From Cololabis saira (taxonomy: Eukaryota; Chordata; Actinopteri; Beloniformes; Belonidae), in NCBI RefSeq assembly GCF_033807715.1, contig NC_084591.1:25417090-25481089 (forward strand): a DNA stretch of 64,000 bases, read 5' to 3'. Both the position numbers and the translations under genes were made by a program. The notes under the pieces are model-generated. The model did not search any database and had not been told where the DNA came from. It was given only the letters and a program-made list of their open reading frames with translations. Below, piece after piece: positions 55,101-60,020 of the stretch (position 1 is the stretch's first letter; every line of letters starts with the position of its first letter).

Positions 55101-57904
55101 CTGTTTGGTTGTTTGTCATGTGTACTAGTTAGCTTACTGTTACCTCCAAGTAGGGACTTGCTGTGGTTTGGGTCTGGGAATTGGGAGTATTGTGCCTGAC
55201 TGTTCTAAAATTGAGGCTGTTATTCCTCTTAATTTGTTATAGGCAGCTTTTTTATTTTATGTAAAGAGAAAATTCACTTAATGTTATTTTTGATAACTGA
55301 AATGCTGCTTGTTTTGTTTGATGTTCCATAATTTGCACTTTTGATGTGTGAGCCGTGCGAAGTGAATATTGCTGTCCTTCCTAGTTAAACCAATAAATTG
55401 CTCACCATTCATTTAAATGAATTCTTGTATTGAAATTTGTTTTCTCCCAAAAAGGTAAAAAAGGGTAATAATCGTATCGGCTGATATCGGCTATCGGTTA
55501 GTGATGCACCGAAATGAAAATTTGTGGCCGAAACCGAAACTAATAATAAACACTTGGCCGAATACCGAACAATACCGAACATGGTTCTTCGCAGTTTTTC
55601 ATTTATTTTGCCTATTTTTTCACCATTGCATAAATCAAATAAATTTGATTTAGGCGTGCTTTTAAAAGAAAAAAATCTTTTACAAAATTACAAGGTAGAA
55701 AATATTTATTGAACATAAAAATAGATTGATTTATGTTGTTTTGGTTCCACCTCCTGGTGAATGTTAGGTAAAATTCTTATGTGGTTACCTTTTGGTTGGC
55801 CAACGATTTGTGTTTGTGGTGCGCAACCGTTACGGGAGCGGTCAGTCTATTTCCTTATTTTACAACGCCGTTATTAATTGTTCGTTTTTTTTTCCCCACT
55901 TATTCCACCGAACACCAAAAGTGGTTTTTTTGCCATTTTCAGCCGAACAATTTTGGTTACCAAACAATCGGTGCATCACTACTATCGGTCTTTTTGATTT
56001 CCCCCTAATCGGTGATCGAAATAATCGAAAAAAAGGCTGATCGGTCGGACACTACTAAAGAGGACCAAGAGCGACAGCTCTCAGCACCCTTAACTTTCAT
56101 GTAAAGCAGGCGCAGTGCGATCCCCCATCTGGCTCACACTTTAGTTTAAAAACAAAGCCCATGGCTGCGTGTTTGTCTGCAGGAGGGGGTGGGGGCGGCT
56201 GAGTGACGGTAAAGTGGGGGTGTTGACCCAAGCACTTTTTCTTATAAATGCAACCATTCCTCACTTGTCACAGCAGACGATCGTCGTGAAACAACACGTA
56301 AAGCTAAAAACAAAAACGCAAGGGAAAGAGCCACATGTGACTGAACTGTACTGTGATCTCGAGGTTCATTTCAATGAGGAGGGAGGAGGGAGGGGTTCAG
56401 GGGGGTCGAGGGGACTGATGAAGTTAAATTACGGCTAGGAAAGTGTAAAAAAGAGAAATCAGTTTCATCCGAGACGGATCCGGAGGGTGATTTCTTTACA
56501 GTAGCCATCTCATATCACGAATTAACGTTTTTAATCCTCGTTTCTGGCAACAAAACGGAACTTGGGCGAGCAAACAATGCCTGCGCCGCATCTGCGTCCC
56601 TATGGCGACCCGAGCCAGATGGCTTGAAGACAATAAACTCAAACCTCACACCGTGAACTTAACTTTATTTCACGTAAAACGAGACCAACTCTCTTTTTTT
56701 TTATATAAAAAAAGTGTAACAACACTCGGTTTTCAGCTGTTGTAAAAAAAAAAAAGACGTGGGGGAGAAAATCTGATCACTTAATGATTTGATAAACCAG
56801 TTACAGTTTCACATTTTCGAACAAAGTCCTTCTTGATGTTGTTTTTTATTATTATTATTGTTATTAAATGACTGTAAAGGTTACCACTTCAACATAAACA
56901 CGAGTTTTCGTCCACATGAAAACAAACGAGTGGCACATGGTTCAGGAGGAAAGTTACTCCGCAACAAAAACAACTCAGCATCCTTCACAACAACACGCAG
57001 ATTACTACAGACACCGCACCACCGTGGGCCTTAACACTGTGTTATACGTCGCTATATATAGCTTAAGCCTGTTAGGAAACGTCCAAACTTCGAGGAAGCG
57101 TGATTGCGGCTGGTTTCCAGCAGGTTACCTAACAGGATCGCCTGAAGCCTGAATTATAGTCCTGCGTTGACGCAGAGCCTACGCCGTAGGCTACGGCGAT
57201 GTAACGCGGGACCATAAATCAGCCTCTATGCTGCGTTCCATTTACCTCGGAAGTCGGAACTGGGAACCGGGAATAACGTCACAGCCGAGTTATCAGCGTT
57301 CCAGTTACAAAGTAGGAAAACAAGATTGTAGTTCGCATATACCACATGGAAAATGTAAATTACACTATAGCAGCATATATATGCCGAACAAAACTTGTAT
57401 ACGACTGATTTAGTGTGACCAAAACTAGAATGAAGTGCTACGAATTTTTACAGAGCTCTCTTCTACTGTTTACAACCGGGGCAGCCATCTTGGAATGGTA
57501 ACTCGGGGGTGGTGAAGACTCTCCCACTTTCCCAGTGGGAAATCCCACTTCGAGGGGCGTTCCAGTTGAAAAATCCAACTGGCAACTGGGAAATCCCCAC
57601 TTCCGAGGACAAATGGAACGCGGCATTAGTCCCGCAGGAGGAGTTCAGAGGACACGGCTATAAGCTCGTTAACCAACACGGCCGGAGAACAACACTGGAA
57701 ACAAAACTGCTGACACAAACAACTCTTCATTTCCGCCTTAAAAGCCATTGAAGTTCCCACAAGTATCCGAGAGCGGAGGTTTACCTCTATTTCAAAGTCT
57801 GGGAGGTGGAAGGCCGTCCTGAACAGCGAGCAGAAGTGGGCGATGGCGGGGACTTCCCACCAGGACTGGATCTCCTCCACGCAAACTCTACATCCCGGGG
57901 ACAT
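8618..57904 (-). CDS. cecr2: cecr2, complete 19-exon coding region (spliced, 1626 aa)
   Basis: CECR2 is the regulatory partner of an ISWI ATPase in the nuclear CERF remodelling complex and is known in vertebrates for neural tube closure and gonad roles. I joined 19 exons with GT-AG borders; lengths sum to 4881 nt (1626 codons plus stop) without a frame break. The predicted protein shows a DDT-like N-terminus (about 10-135, with [19 protein letters not shown]), an AT-hook ([11 protein letters not shown], about 187-197), a Glu/Arg/Lys-rich coiled coil (about 315-370), and a bromodomain (about 404-512) with the WPF shelf at 427-429 and acetyl-lysine-binding Asn484 in EYN. The disordered Pro/Gln/His tail runs from about 530. 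Human CECR2 is about 1480 residues, so this one has a longer tail. The start at 57904 is the Met just before the conserved [13 protein letters not shown] block. Identity is from remembered family sequence, not a search. Confidence 0.97.
8848..8882 (-). CDS. cecr2: cecr2 coding exon 18, 35-nt microexon (residues 1609-1620)
   Basis: Encodes [11 protein letters not shown]. Acceptor GTCTTCACAG, donor GTAAGC. Its phase fits both neighbours exactly, and [12 protein letters not shown] resembles human YRPSGMQMHPVQ. Confidence 0.87.
9174..11187 (-). CDS. cecr2: cecr2 coding exon 17, 2.0-kb tail exon (residues 938-1609)
   Basis: The largest exon, 2014 nt, encoding a Ser/Pro/Gln/His-rich disordered tail. 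A conserved island, [17 protein letters not shown] (about residues 1457-1473), matches the remembered human [17 protein letters not shown] and confirms the frame. The end, [17 protein letters not shown], also resembles the mammalian C-terminus. Acceptor TGTTAACAG, donor GTAAGA; ends phase 2. Confidence 0.95.
11296..11791. mobile_element. hAT MITE in cecr2 intron 16, perfect 8-bp duplication
   Basis: Ends TAGGGATGGGCGGTAT and ATATCGCCCATTCCTA are inverted. Flanked by perfect ACCACTGA at 11288-11295 and 11792-11799. 496 bp. It contains a (TTCC)n-rich microsatellite at about 11480-11635. Confidence 0.92.
11480..11635. repeat. (TTTC)n/(TTCC)n pyrimidine tract
   Basis: Imperfect tetranucleotide tract inside the hAT MITE. 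Polypurine/polypyrimidine strand bias is strong. Confidence 0.9.
12153..12957 (-). CDS. cecr2: cecr2 coding exon 16 (residues 670-938)
   Basis: 805-nt exon of the Pro/His/Gln-rich tail. It holds a conserved island, [14 protein letters not shown] (about residues 853-866), equivalent to the remembered human MDSPEMIAMQQLS. The open frame runs past the donor to 12103, but GTAGAC after AAC CCC AAA G gives an exact phase join to exon 17. Acceptor TTAACCTAG. Confidence 0.93.
13183..13344 (-). CDS. cecr2: cecr2 coding exon 15 (residues 616-669)
   Basis: Encodes a Gly-Pro-His run ([20 protein letters not shown]) and [20 protein letters not shown]. The acceptor is a tandem TAGCAG, so alternative use would drop one Gln in frame. 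Donor GTATAT; symmetric phase 0. Confidence 0.9.
13483..13862 (-). CDS. cecr2: cecr2 coding exon 14 (residues 489-615)
   Basis: Finishes the bromodomain C helix ([20 protein letters not shown]) and the conserved [11 protein letters not shown] acidic patch, followed by a Lys/Arg-rich stretch (DKKRNRNSK) that could act as a nuclear signal and the start of the disordered tail. Acceptor TTTCTCTAG, donor GTATCC, ends phase 0. Confidence 0.96.
14363..14895. mobile_element. GGCCCC-ended MITE in cecr2 intron 13, 3-bp duplication
   Basis: Starts GGCCCCATTTACACAGG and ends CTATGTGTAAATGTGGCC, inverted copies. Flanked by TGT at 14360-14362 and 14896-14898. 533 bp, about half of intron 13, and it begins at intron position +12 from the exon 13 donor. 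Two relatives lie at 32470-33165 and 52299-52880. 3-bp duplications suggest PIF/Harbinger-type mobilisation, which I infer. Confidence 0.9.
14609..14726. mobile_element. inner palindromic MITE inside the 14.4-kb MITE
   Basis: Starts AGCCTGAATTATGG and ends CCATAAATCAGCCT, with a GC-rich palindromic core around CTACGCCGTAGG. Flanked by TAA on both sides (14606-14608, 14727-14729). The same insert at the same TAA is present in the 52.3-kb copy. Confidence 0.82.
14907..15033 (-). CDS. cecr2: cecr2 coding exon 13, bromodomain core (residues 447-489)
   Basis: Encodes [20 protein letters not shown], then [24 protein letters not shown] and the acetyl-lysine-anchoring Asn484 in EYN are intact, so the reader pocket should work. 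Acceptor CCCGTCAG; donor GTAAAT. A 533-bp MITE begins at intron position +12 beyond this donor. Confidence 0.97.
15117..15208 (-). CDS. cecr2: cecr2 coding exon 12, bromodomain ZA loop (residues 416-446)
   Basis: Encodes [20 protein letters not shown] then [11 protein letters not shown]. The WPF shelf (427-429) and the ZA loop of the bromodomain lie here. Acceptor TTCCCTAG, donor GTATTG, ends phase 0. Confidence 0.97.
15294..15331 (-). CDS. cecr2: cecr2 coding exon 11, 38-nt microexon (residues 403-416)
   Basis: Encodes [12 protein letters not shown], the start of the bromodomain (human LFELDDDFTAMYK). Too short for ordinary ORF detection; found by acceptor CATTTCAG, donor GTACGT and exact phase fit between exons 10 and 12. 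Confidence 0.94.
15421..15550 (-). CDS. cecr2: cecr2 coding exon 10 (residues 360-403)
   Basis: Continues the basic helix: [20 protein letters not shown], then [14 protein letters not shown]. Closely follows mammalian [24 protein letters not shown]. Acceptor TCCTCCCAG, donor GTAAGA. Reading past the donor only gives an intron-derived end. Confidence 0.96.
16537..16687 (-). CDS. cecr2: cecr2 coding exon 9, coiled coil (residues 310-360)
   Basis: Encodes a highly charged helix ([20 protein letters not shown], then [20 protein letters not shown]) that matches the Glu/Lys/Arg-rich coiled coil before the bromodomain. Acceptor TATATGTTCAG, donor GTAAGG. Ends phase 1. Confidence 0.95.
16897..16980 (-). 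CDS. cecr2: cecr2 coding exon 8 (residues 282-309)
   Basis: 84-nt phase-0 exon encoding [20 protein letters not shown] and SANPITQE. Acceptor CCCTTTTAG, donor GTGATG. It replaces a weakly conserved linker of the mammalian protein; splice sites and symmetric phase support it more than similarity. Confidence 0.85.
17223..17444. mobile_element. hAT MITE in cecr2 intron 7 with long inverted arms
   Basis: Begins CAGGGCCGTCCAATTCTGG and ends GGTTGGACATCCCTG; arms of about 65 bp meet near CTGCTTC/GAAGCAG. Flanks CTCCTATC and CTCTTATC agree at 7 of 8 bases. 222 bp. Confidence 0.85.
18811..19074. repeat. dispersed teleost repeat (CATCCATTTTCTA family), copy 1
   Basis: Runs from ATCCATCCATTTTCTACACC through GGCCACAGGGGTTTGTTGGAG to GGGGAGAACATGCAAACCCC. 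Related copies lie at about 48730-48935, 59747-60020 and 60763-60945. This family is very common in fish genomes; I cannot place it in a transposon class. Confidence 0.7.
19661..19694. repeat. perfect 16-bp-arm hairpin
   Basis: AAAATGGAAAGTTACT, a GT spacer, and its exact reverse complement. Probably a relic of a palindromic MITE, but no ends could be defined. Confidence 0.85.
19889..19943. repeat. (TG)n microsatellite with a CG interruption
   Basis: TG run broken by GCGCGCG near 19922 in intron 7. Confidence 0.95.
19985..20475. repeat. unclassified dispersed repeat family A, copy 1 (intron 7)
   Basis: Shares ordered blocks with 22491-23085, such as GGGTCAGGACTA-like, ATGTAAACAGA, GGCGGGTCGTG, GGAGTGGCAGAGG and ATCCCGTTGTTATTG. 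Some ends show CCCTTTTTACATTG, suggesting a DNA transposon terminus. No transposase remnant was seen. Confidence 0.65.
21447..21607 (-). CDS. cecr2: cecr2 coding exon 7 (residues 228-281)
   Basis: Encodes [20 protein letters not shown] and [22 protein letters not shown], aligning with the remembered human TWWLLCQTEEEW and LYKLLSEDFLPEI segments. Acceptor TTCTCCAG, donor GTCAGA, ends phase 0. Confidence 0.95.
22083..22112. repeat. poly(A) tract
   Basis: About 27 consecutive A in intron 6, with no retroposed gene recognised upstream of it. Confidence 0.8.
22491..23085. repeat. unclassified dispersed repeat family A, copy 2 (intron 6)
   Basis: Starts TTAGCCCCTTTTACGTCGG and carries the same ordered blocks as copy 1, including GCAACACTATTTG...CAAATCCCGTTGTTATTG. 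Partial open frames here are repeat-derived. Confidence 0.65.
23173..23240 (-). CDS. cecr2: cecr2 coding exon 6 (residues 205-228)
   Basis: A 68-nt acidic exon, [20 protein letters not shown]. Acceptor TTTCTTAG, donor GTAAAA. The frame into exon 7 (G|GT) is kept exactly. Sequence is poorly conserved, so support is mainly the splice sites and phase. Confidence 0.9.
23563..23649 (-). CDS. cecr2: cecr2 coding exon 5, AT-hook exon (residues 176-205)
   Basis: Encodes an AT-hook, [12 protein letters not shown], whose GRP core binds the minor groove of AT-rich DNA. The acceptor is a tandem CAGCAG, so the splice may use either AG: the two products differ by one Ser and both stay in frame. Donor GTAGGG; ends phase 2. 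Confidence 0.94.
23884..24011 (-). CDS. cecr2: cecr2 coding exon 4 (residues 134-176)
   Basis: Acceptor TTTTTTCAG, donor GTAAAT. Encodes [20 protein letters not shown] and [14 protein letters not shown], a WHIM-type motif conserved in CECR2. Ends phase 2. Confidence 0.97.
24448..24631 (-). CDS. cecr2: cecr2 coding exon 3 (residues 72-133)
   Basis: Acceptor ACCATTTAG, donor GTACGC, ends phase 0. Encodes [20 protein letters not shown] and [19 protein letters not shown], near-identical to the remembered mammalian DDT/WHIM-like segment used for ISWI contact. Confidence 0.97.
24632..26439. other. cecr2 intron 2, left part: no feature recognised
   Basis: Non-coding intronic DNA between exon 3 and the LINE/hAT block. 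I see no conserved coding, RNA or element ends. Confidence 0.6.
26440..27850 (+). mobile_element. LINE reverse-transcriptase fragment split by a hAT insertion
   Basis: The left part (to 26810) reads [16 protein letters not shown] text from a degenerate RT C-terminus; the right part (from 27700) continues GCTGTATGTTGGGGCAGCGG without loss once the inserted element and one target copy are removed. Many stops and frameshifts. It lies in cecr2 intron 2. Confidence 0.7.
26811..27691. mobile_element. hAT element nested in the LINE, perfect 8-bp duplication
   Basis: Ends TAGAGGTGGACAGAGTACTT and CGTTACTGTCCACCACTG are inverted. Flanked by GCTGTATG at 26803-26810 and 27692-27699. 881 bp; subterminal regions are full of short TACTTAAGTA-like and ACTCAAGTA repeats. 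No transposase frame. Confidence 0.92.
27851..28979. other. cecr2 intron 2, right part: no feature recognised
   Basis: AT-rich intronic DNA up to the exon 2 donor. Short open frames show no recognisable similarity. Confidence 0.6.
28980..29074 (-). CDS. cecr2: cecr2 coding exon 2 (residues 41-72)
   Basis: Acceptor is a long T-tract ending TTTTCAG; donor is GTAAGT. Encodes [20 protein letters not shown] then [11 protein letters not shown], matching the conserved helical segment after FEIE in CECR2. Ends in phase 2 and joins exon 3 to make Thr-72. Intron 1 upstream is about 28.7 kb. Confidence 0.96.
29075..32421. other. cecr2 intron 1, first 3.3 kb before exon 2: no feature recognised
   Basis: AT-rich with many A/T runs. 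A 142-codon plus frame at 29333-29761 is low-complexity in part and has no splice or similarity support. Confidence 0.6.
32470..33165. mobile_element. GGCCCC-ended MITE nested in the TTAA element
   Basis: Starts GGCCCCGTTTACACGGAGC and ends ACTACGTGTAAACGTGGCC. Flanked by TTA on both sides (32467-32469, 33166-33168). It is the longest of three copies and itself holds a palindromic insert at about 32842-32957. Confidence 0.9.
32842..32957. mobile_element. third-level palindromic MITE
   Basis: Starts AGGCTGAATTATGGTTCCGC, has a core around CTACGGCGTAGGG and GGCTACGCCG, and ends CGTGGAACCATATTATTCA. Its position differs from that of the equivalent insert in the 14.4- and 52.3-kb copies. Ends are approximate. 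Confidence 0.65.
33646..36160. other. cecr2 intron 1 segment: no feature recognised
   Basis: Unique-looking AT-rich intronic DNA; open frames such as 35007-35399 are Ser/Pro/Leu low-complexity text with no splice support. Confidence 0.55.
36205..36925. repeat. dispersed repeat family A, copy 3 (inverted)
   Basis: Reverse complement of family A blocks: CAACCCGCCACCCAGCGTTA, GTTTACATCAGACCTGACC, and TAAATGTAAAAAGGGCTGT at the end. Faces copy 4 across about 430 bp. Confidence 0.65.
37360..37670. repeat. dispersed repeat family A, copy 4
   Basis: Carries CCTTTTTACATTGACCGACG, GGTCAGGTCTAATGTAAAC and GGATGGCGGGTCGTGGGAGG, pairing with the inverted copy at 36600-36925. Confidence 0.65.
38130..38960. 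mobile_element. possible Tc1/mariner-like fragments
   Basis: Minus strand 38693-38508 reads [20 protein letters not shown] and [11 protein letters not shown], reminiscent of a Tc1-type N-terminal helix-turn-helix. The plus strand at about 38888-38990 (AAGAAGAATCCATGCTGTTC) resembles the 3' end of fish Tc1-like elements. The two face opposite ways, so they are separate relics or one is a chance likeness. Confidence 0.4.
38961..40330. other. cecr2 intron 1 segment: mostly featureless, weak hAT-like motif
   Basis: Near 39132 there is TAGGGCTGCAAAAGTGAG followed by GTCGACTATGTC, like one end of a hAT family, but no partner end was found. Nothing else recognised. Confidence 0.45.
40331..40940. 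repeat. dispersed repeat family B, copy 1
   Basis: Starts AGAACTGCGCAAAACCTAAA and ends TGTAATGGAAATCCACCTAA. Matches 46693-47325 block by block: CATCTAGTTT, GCATTACAT, AGCAGTTGCAATAAT, CACTGTTCAGTGGAAACA. Divergence is high. No coding remnant recognised. Confidence 0.65.
41394..42023. mobile_element. MITE with GGCCGGGACACACCAACC ends
   Basis: Left end GGCCGGGACACACCAACC and right end GGTTGGTGTCTCCCAGCC are inverted with three mismatches. Subterminal repeats of CCGAC/GTCGG type fill both ends. About 630 bp; no clear target duplication. Confidence 0.7.
42024..44690. other. cecr2 intron 1 segment: no supported gene
   Basis: Holds the longest anonymous frame of the intron, 204 codons on the plus strand (42518-43132). 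It starts with a Lys run and is Ser/Leu-rich; no domain, no partner exons and no codon-level sign of selection can be shown. I treat it as chance. Confidence 0.5.
44691..45033. mobile_element. MITE with AAAGGAGCTTGAGGC ends, TTAA-like flanks
   Basis: Left AAAGGAGCTTGAGGC and right GCCTCAAGCTCCTTT are inverted. TTAA lies at both borders (44687-44690 and 45034-45037). About 343 bp with a CpG-rich interior near 44750-44850. Confidence 0.75.
45038..46692. other. cecr2 intron 1 segment: no feature recognised
   Basis: Intronic DNA without element ends or coding similarity that I can see. Confidence 0.55.
46693..47330. repeat. dispersed repeat family B, copy 2
   Basis: Starts AGATTTGCACAAAACCTAAA-like text and ends GGGCATTGGAAATCCACCTA; parallel to copy 1 at 40331-40940 and in the same orientation. 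Confidence 0.65.
47610..47692 (+). mobile_element. LINE 3' tail remnant
   Basis: GTAAAGCAGTTTGTGATTTT followed by GAAAAGCCCTATAGAAATATTGG resembles the conserved 3' tail of fish non-LTR elements, without its body. Confidence 0.45.
47693..48599. other. cecr2 intron 1 segment: no feature recognised
   Basis: No element ends or coding similarity seen. Confidence 0.5.
48600..48729. mobile_element. truncated hAT end (same family as 51686-52132)
   Basis: GAGGAAATTCCTCGATTATT and TGTTGCAGCCCTAA match the end of the element at 51.7-52.1 kb. Only one end is present. Confidence 0.6.
48730..48935. repeat. dispersed teleost repeat (CATCCATTTTCTA family), degraded copy
   Basis: ACACCCTGGACAGACTGCCA and GAGGAAGCCGGAGTCCTCGAG follow the family order with changes; the left end is lost. 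Confidence 0.5.
48936..51685. other. cecr2 intron 1 segment: mostly featureless
   Basis: At about 49900-49993 a stretch with GCATCGACTAATAAATCAAC and GTCGACTGGGAGATTACAGC resembles one end of a hAT family; the other end was not found. The rest shows nothing. Confidence 0.45.
51686..52132. mobile_element. hAT MITE (TAGGGCTGCAACGATT family)
   Basis: Ends TAGGACTGCAACGATTC and AATCGATTACTGCAGCCCTA are inverted. Flanks TTCTGGAG and ATCGGGAG agree at 6 of 8 bases, an eroded target duplication. 447 bp. Confidence 0.8.
52299..52880. mobile_element. GGCCCC-ended MITE, third copy, 3-bp duplication
   Basis: Starts GGCCCCGTTTACACGGAGC and ends GGCTATGTGTAAATGGGGCC. Flanked by TAA at 52296-52298 and 52881-52883. 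Contains a palindromic insert (about 52531-52677) at the same TAA as in the 14.4-kb copy. Confidence 0.9.
53137..53211. repeat. (TTGA)n ... (TCAA)n inverted tetranucleotide repeats
   Basis: TTGATTGATTGATTC on the left and ATCAATCAATCAATCAATCAA on the right surround a 35-bp spacer, able to form a short hairpin. Confidence 0.75.
53212..54942. other. cecr2 intron 1 segment: no feature recognised
   Basis: AT-rich intronic DNA with no recognised element ends or coding similarity. Confidence 0.5.
54943..56054. mobile_element. hAT element (TAGTG.CGACCGAT ends) hosting a second hAT
   Basis: Ends TAGTGGGCGACCGATTTTT and GATCGGTCGGACACTA are inverted. Flanks CTAAAAAG (54935-54942) and CTAAAGAG (56055-56062) agree at 7 of 8. 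Without the 483-bp insert plus one 8-bp target copy it would be about 620 bp. Confidence 0.87.
55499..55981. mobile_element. hAT MITE (TAGTGATGCACCGA ends) nested in the hAT above
   Basis: Ends TAGTGATGCACCGAAATG and CAATCGGTGCATCACTA are inverted. Perfect 8-bp CTATCGGT duplicates at 55491-55498 and 55982-55989 lie inside the host element. 483 bp. A fragment of the same family is at about 4652-4712. Confidence 0.93.
56063..57144. other. cecr2 intron 1 near its 5' end: no element recognised
   Basis: More CpG-containing than the bulk of the intron. Could hold intronic regulatory DNA, but no specific site can be supported. Confidence 0.4.
57145..57225. mobile_element. solo palindromic MITE (AGCCTGAATTAT family)
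   Basis: Starts AGCCTGAATTATAGTCCTGC and ends GGGACCATAAATCAGCCT with core CTACGCCGTAGGCTACGGCG. Same family as the inserts inside the GGCCCC MITEs, here standing alone, which shows it moves independently. Confidence 0.8.
57229..57626. mobile_element. MITE with TGCTGCGTTCCATTT ends, 160 bp from exon 1
   Basis: Left TGCTGCGTTCCATTTACCTC and right GAGGACAAATGGAACGCGGCA are inverted. Flanking trinucleotides CTA and TTA nearly match. It lies in intron 1 between the solo MITE and the exon 1 donor at 57784. Confidence 0.75.
57785..57904 (-). CDS. cecr2: cecr2 coding exon 1 (residues 1-40)
   Basis: Begins at the ATG (57904-57902) and ends GAA ATA GAG before donor GTAAAC, phase 0. It encodes [31 protein letters not shown], the highly conserved start of the DDT-like region, preceded by about ten variable residues. 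It sits in a CpG-rich patch, as expected of a first exon. Confidence 0.96.
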
Positions 57905-58140
57905 TTTCGGGCCAGTAGAGACGTGTCACGTGTGTTTCTCACATCAGAAAAGACTTTTGTCGTCGGCGACGTGGGATGTGTCCGTAACATTACAAACGGG
58001 AGAAAAGTTGTAGCTGCCGTCCCGTCGGAGTTGGTGGCATCGCGACCCGGTGAGCGTCACAATCTGTTTCAATCAGAGCCGCGGCGGAGACGAGCAGATG
58101 GACGGACCGTACCAACTCTGAGACCGGGGGGGTGGGGGCA
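57905..58140 (-). promoter_or_regulatory. cecr2: CpG-rich upstream/5' UTR region of cecr2
   Basis: GC- and CpG-rich compared with the AT-rich surroundings (for example around 58020-58130), lying directly upstream of the cecr2 ATG. This is the usual look of a housekeeping-type vertebrate promoter. No TATA box or exact start site could be chosen. Confidence 0.5.
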
Positions 58141-58189
58141 CGTTAGTTCAATGTATTACATCAAACTTCAGCGGAATAAGTCACTATAG

Positions 58190-58860
58190 TGTAGAAAATA
58201 TGTGTCTATGTTGACCATAAGTAATGATTAAAAACATAGGGTTTCGAACTTATTTGTTCTTTTGTTGTAACTTTGAGGGGACTAATTCAAAAGTTCCCCC
58301 CCGGACTTGATAATGCGCCCGCCGTTTAAAAGGAAAGACTGTGCGTGCGGAATGAAACTAAAAAAGTTGAAGCAGGTATAACGCAGGTGATTTCCTTGAA
58401 GTTTATACAGAGTGATTGTTATATGTGCGCCGACATGACTTTATGTCATACTACTTTACATATTGCTTAGTTTAGTTTAGTTTATTTTGTTTTGGTCATT
58501 TACATTTTAAGATGTTTGCATATACACACTGTATATGTACAGTATACACACAGGTATAAATATATATATATTATATATATGTACACATTTCCTTTTTTTT
58601 TTTGACCAAAAAGGTATAGGCTGAAGCCTCATGGCTTATTTTGCCTATCCTTTTCAACAAAGGCAGACTTCAGAAACAAAAGATACTAATAAGAAGAAAA
58701 CGAAACGAACGAACAAAACAAAGAAAATAAACAAAGAAGAGAAGAAAATAAATGTGGTCACTCACGATTTGAGGATAGCTGCAGGAGGAAAGTTGCATAA
58801 TTTAGACAGTTTAATATGAAGATAATTTATATTTGTGTTCTATATTTATCCATTATTTTA
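58190..58860. other. AT-rich flank upstream of cecr2
   Basis: Includes TTTAGTTTAG and TA-rich runs (58560-58580). No gene or element ends recognised. Confidence 0.55.
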
Positions 58861-59110
58861 GATTTATATATTTTTTTAAATTTATAAATTGAGCTACTTT
58901 TTTTTTAGTTCCTCATCCAGGCGGTTCCACAGTTTCACCCCTTGGACACTGATACACCTTGACATTTTTTTTGTTCTTGGCCATTTCTGCTCAAAAATGC
59001 CATAGCCCCTTAGGTTGTGCCTGCTTTCCCTCACCTGGAACAACTCCAGGATACAGTGTGGGAGCATCTGGTTGTGTGCCTTGTACATTGTTATTGCTGT
59101 CTTGAATTTG
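58861..59110 (-). mobile_element. LINE reverse-transcriptase C-terminal remnant
   Basis: Minus strand 59088-58894 reads FQVRESRHNLRGYGIFEQKW then SVQGVKLWNRLDEELKKK, the stereotyped end of fish non-LTR retrotransposon ORFs. Only the last 64 codons are open; the 5' part is lost. Confidence 0.7.
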
Positions 59111-59746
59111 ATTAAATCGTATAATTTTGATTAAATCGTATTGCTCATTTTATTATGAATGTTGTCAAATTGTGGCGCATTACACATTTGATTTCAACTG
59201 CTTTTCAAGAAATTATAAAGGGTCTCACAATTTATACTTCCTAGGCGAGGCTAAATAACTTTGCAGGTACAGTCGAAGTTTGTAAACAACACTGAAGTCA
59301 AAGCTCTGCATAACCTGCACAGGGGCTCCCCCCATCACAATATTTGAAAACTGCATGCTTTGAGACTGATACTGTACGTTGTATCTAGTGACTGGGGCTG
59401 TTATTCCCACTGCTGCCACTACACACATTCCCCCCCAAAATCATAATTTGCTTATGTTTTTTATCTAAATACTGAAAAAAACAAATACTATGTGAGACCT
59501 TAGTTTGTGTTTTTGCCTGCCCTAATAGTTGATCTCTTGCTCAAACTTTTCTTGACATTTGTAAGAATGACTGGGAATCACACACTTAACAAGCATTACA
59601 TTGAATTATAAAATATATTGTATATCATGTGCTGCATATTGGATATTACATAGTGTATGGAGAGATAATTTATTGCCAAGCATTTTCCCACAGGAACACA
59701 AAGCAATCTTCCCAAAGTCTTTTCACAACTCCATCTATCAATTTAA
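59111..59746. other. intergenic, no feature recognised
   Basis: AT-rich with no recognisable coding or element ends. Confidence 0.5.
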
Positions 59747-60020
59747 TACAGCCATCCATCCATCCATTTTCTATACCTGCTTAATCCTTTACAGGATTAT
59801 GGGTTTTTGTTGGAGTCTATTCTGGCTCTTTACAGGGTGAAAGGTAGGGGTACACCCTGCAGGTCCATCACAGGGCCACATATATTGATAAACAACCATA
59901 CACGCTCATACAACACACACCTCATCAATCAACCTAACATAAATGTTTTTGGACTGTGGCACGAAGTCAGAGTACCCAGAAAAAGCCCATGCAGCTATGA
60001 GGGGAACATACAAAGTTCAC
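59747..60020. repeat. dispersed teleost repeat (CATCCATTTTCTA family), copy
   Basis: From ACAGCCATCCATCCATCCAT to GGGGAACATACAAAG, with the same internal order as the 18.8-kb copy (ACCCTGCAGGTCCATCACAG, TTTTTGGACTGTGG, GAGTACCCAGA). Confidence 0.7.
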
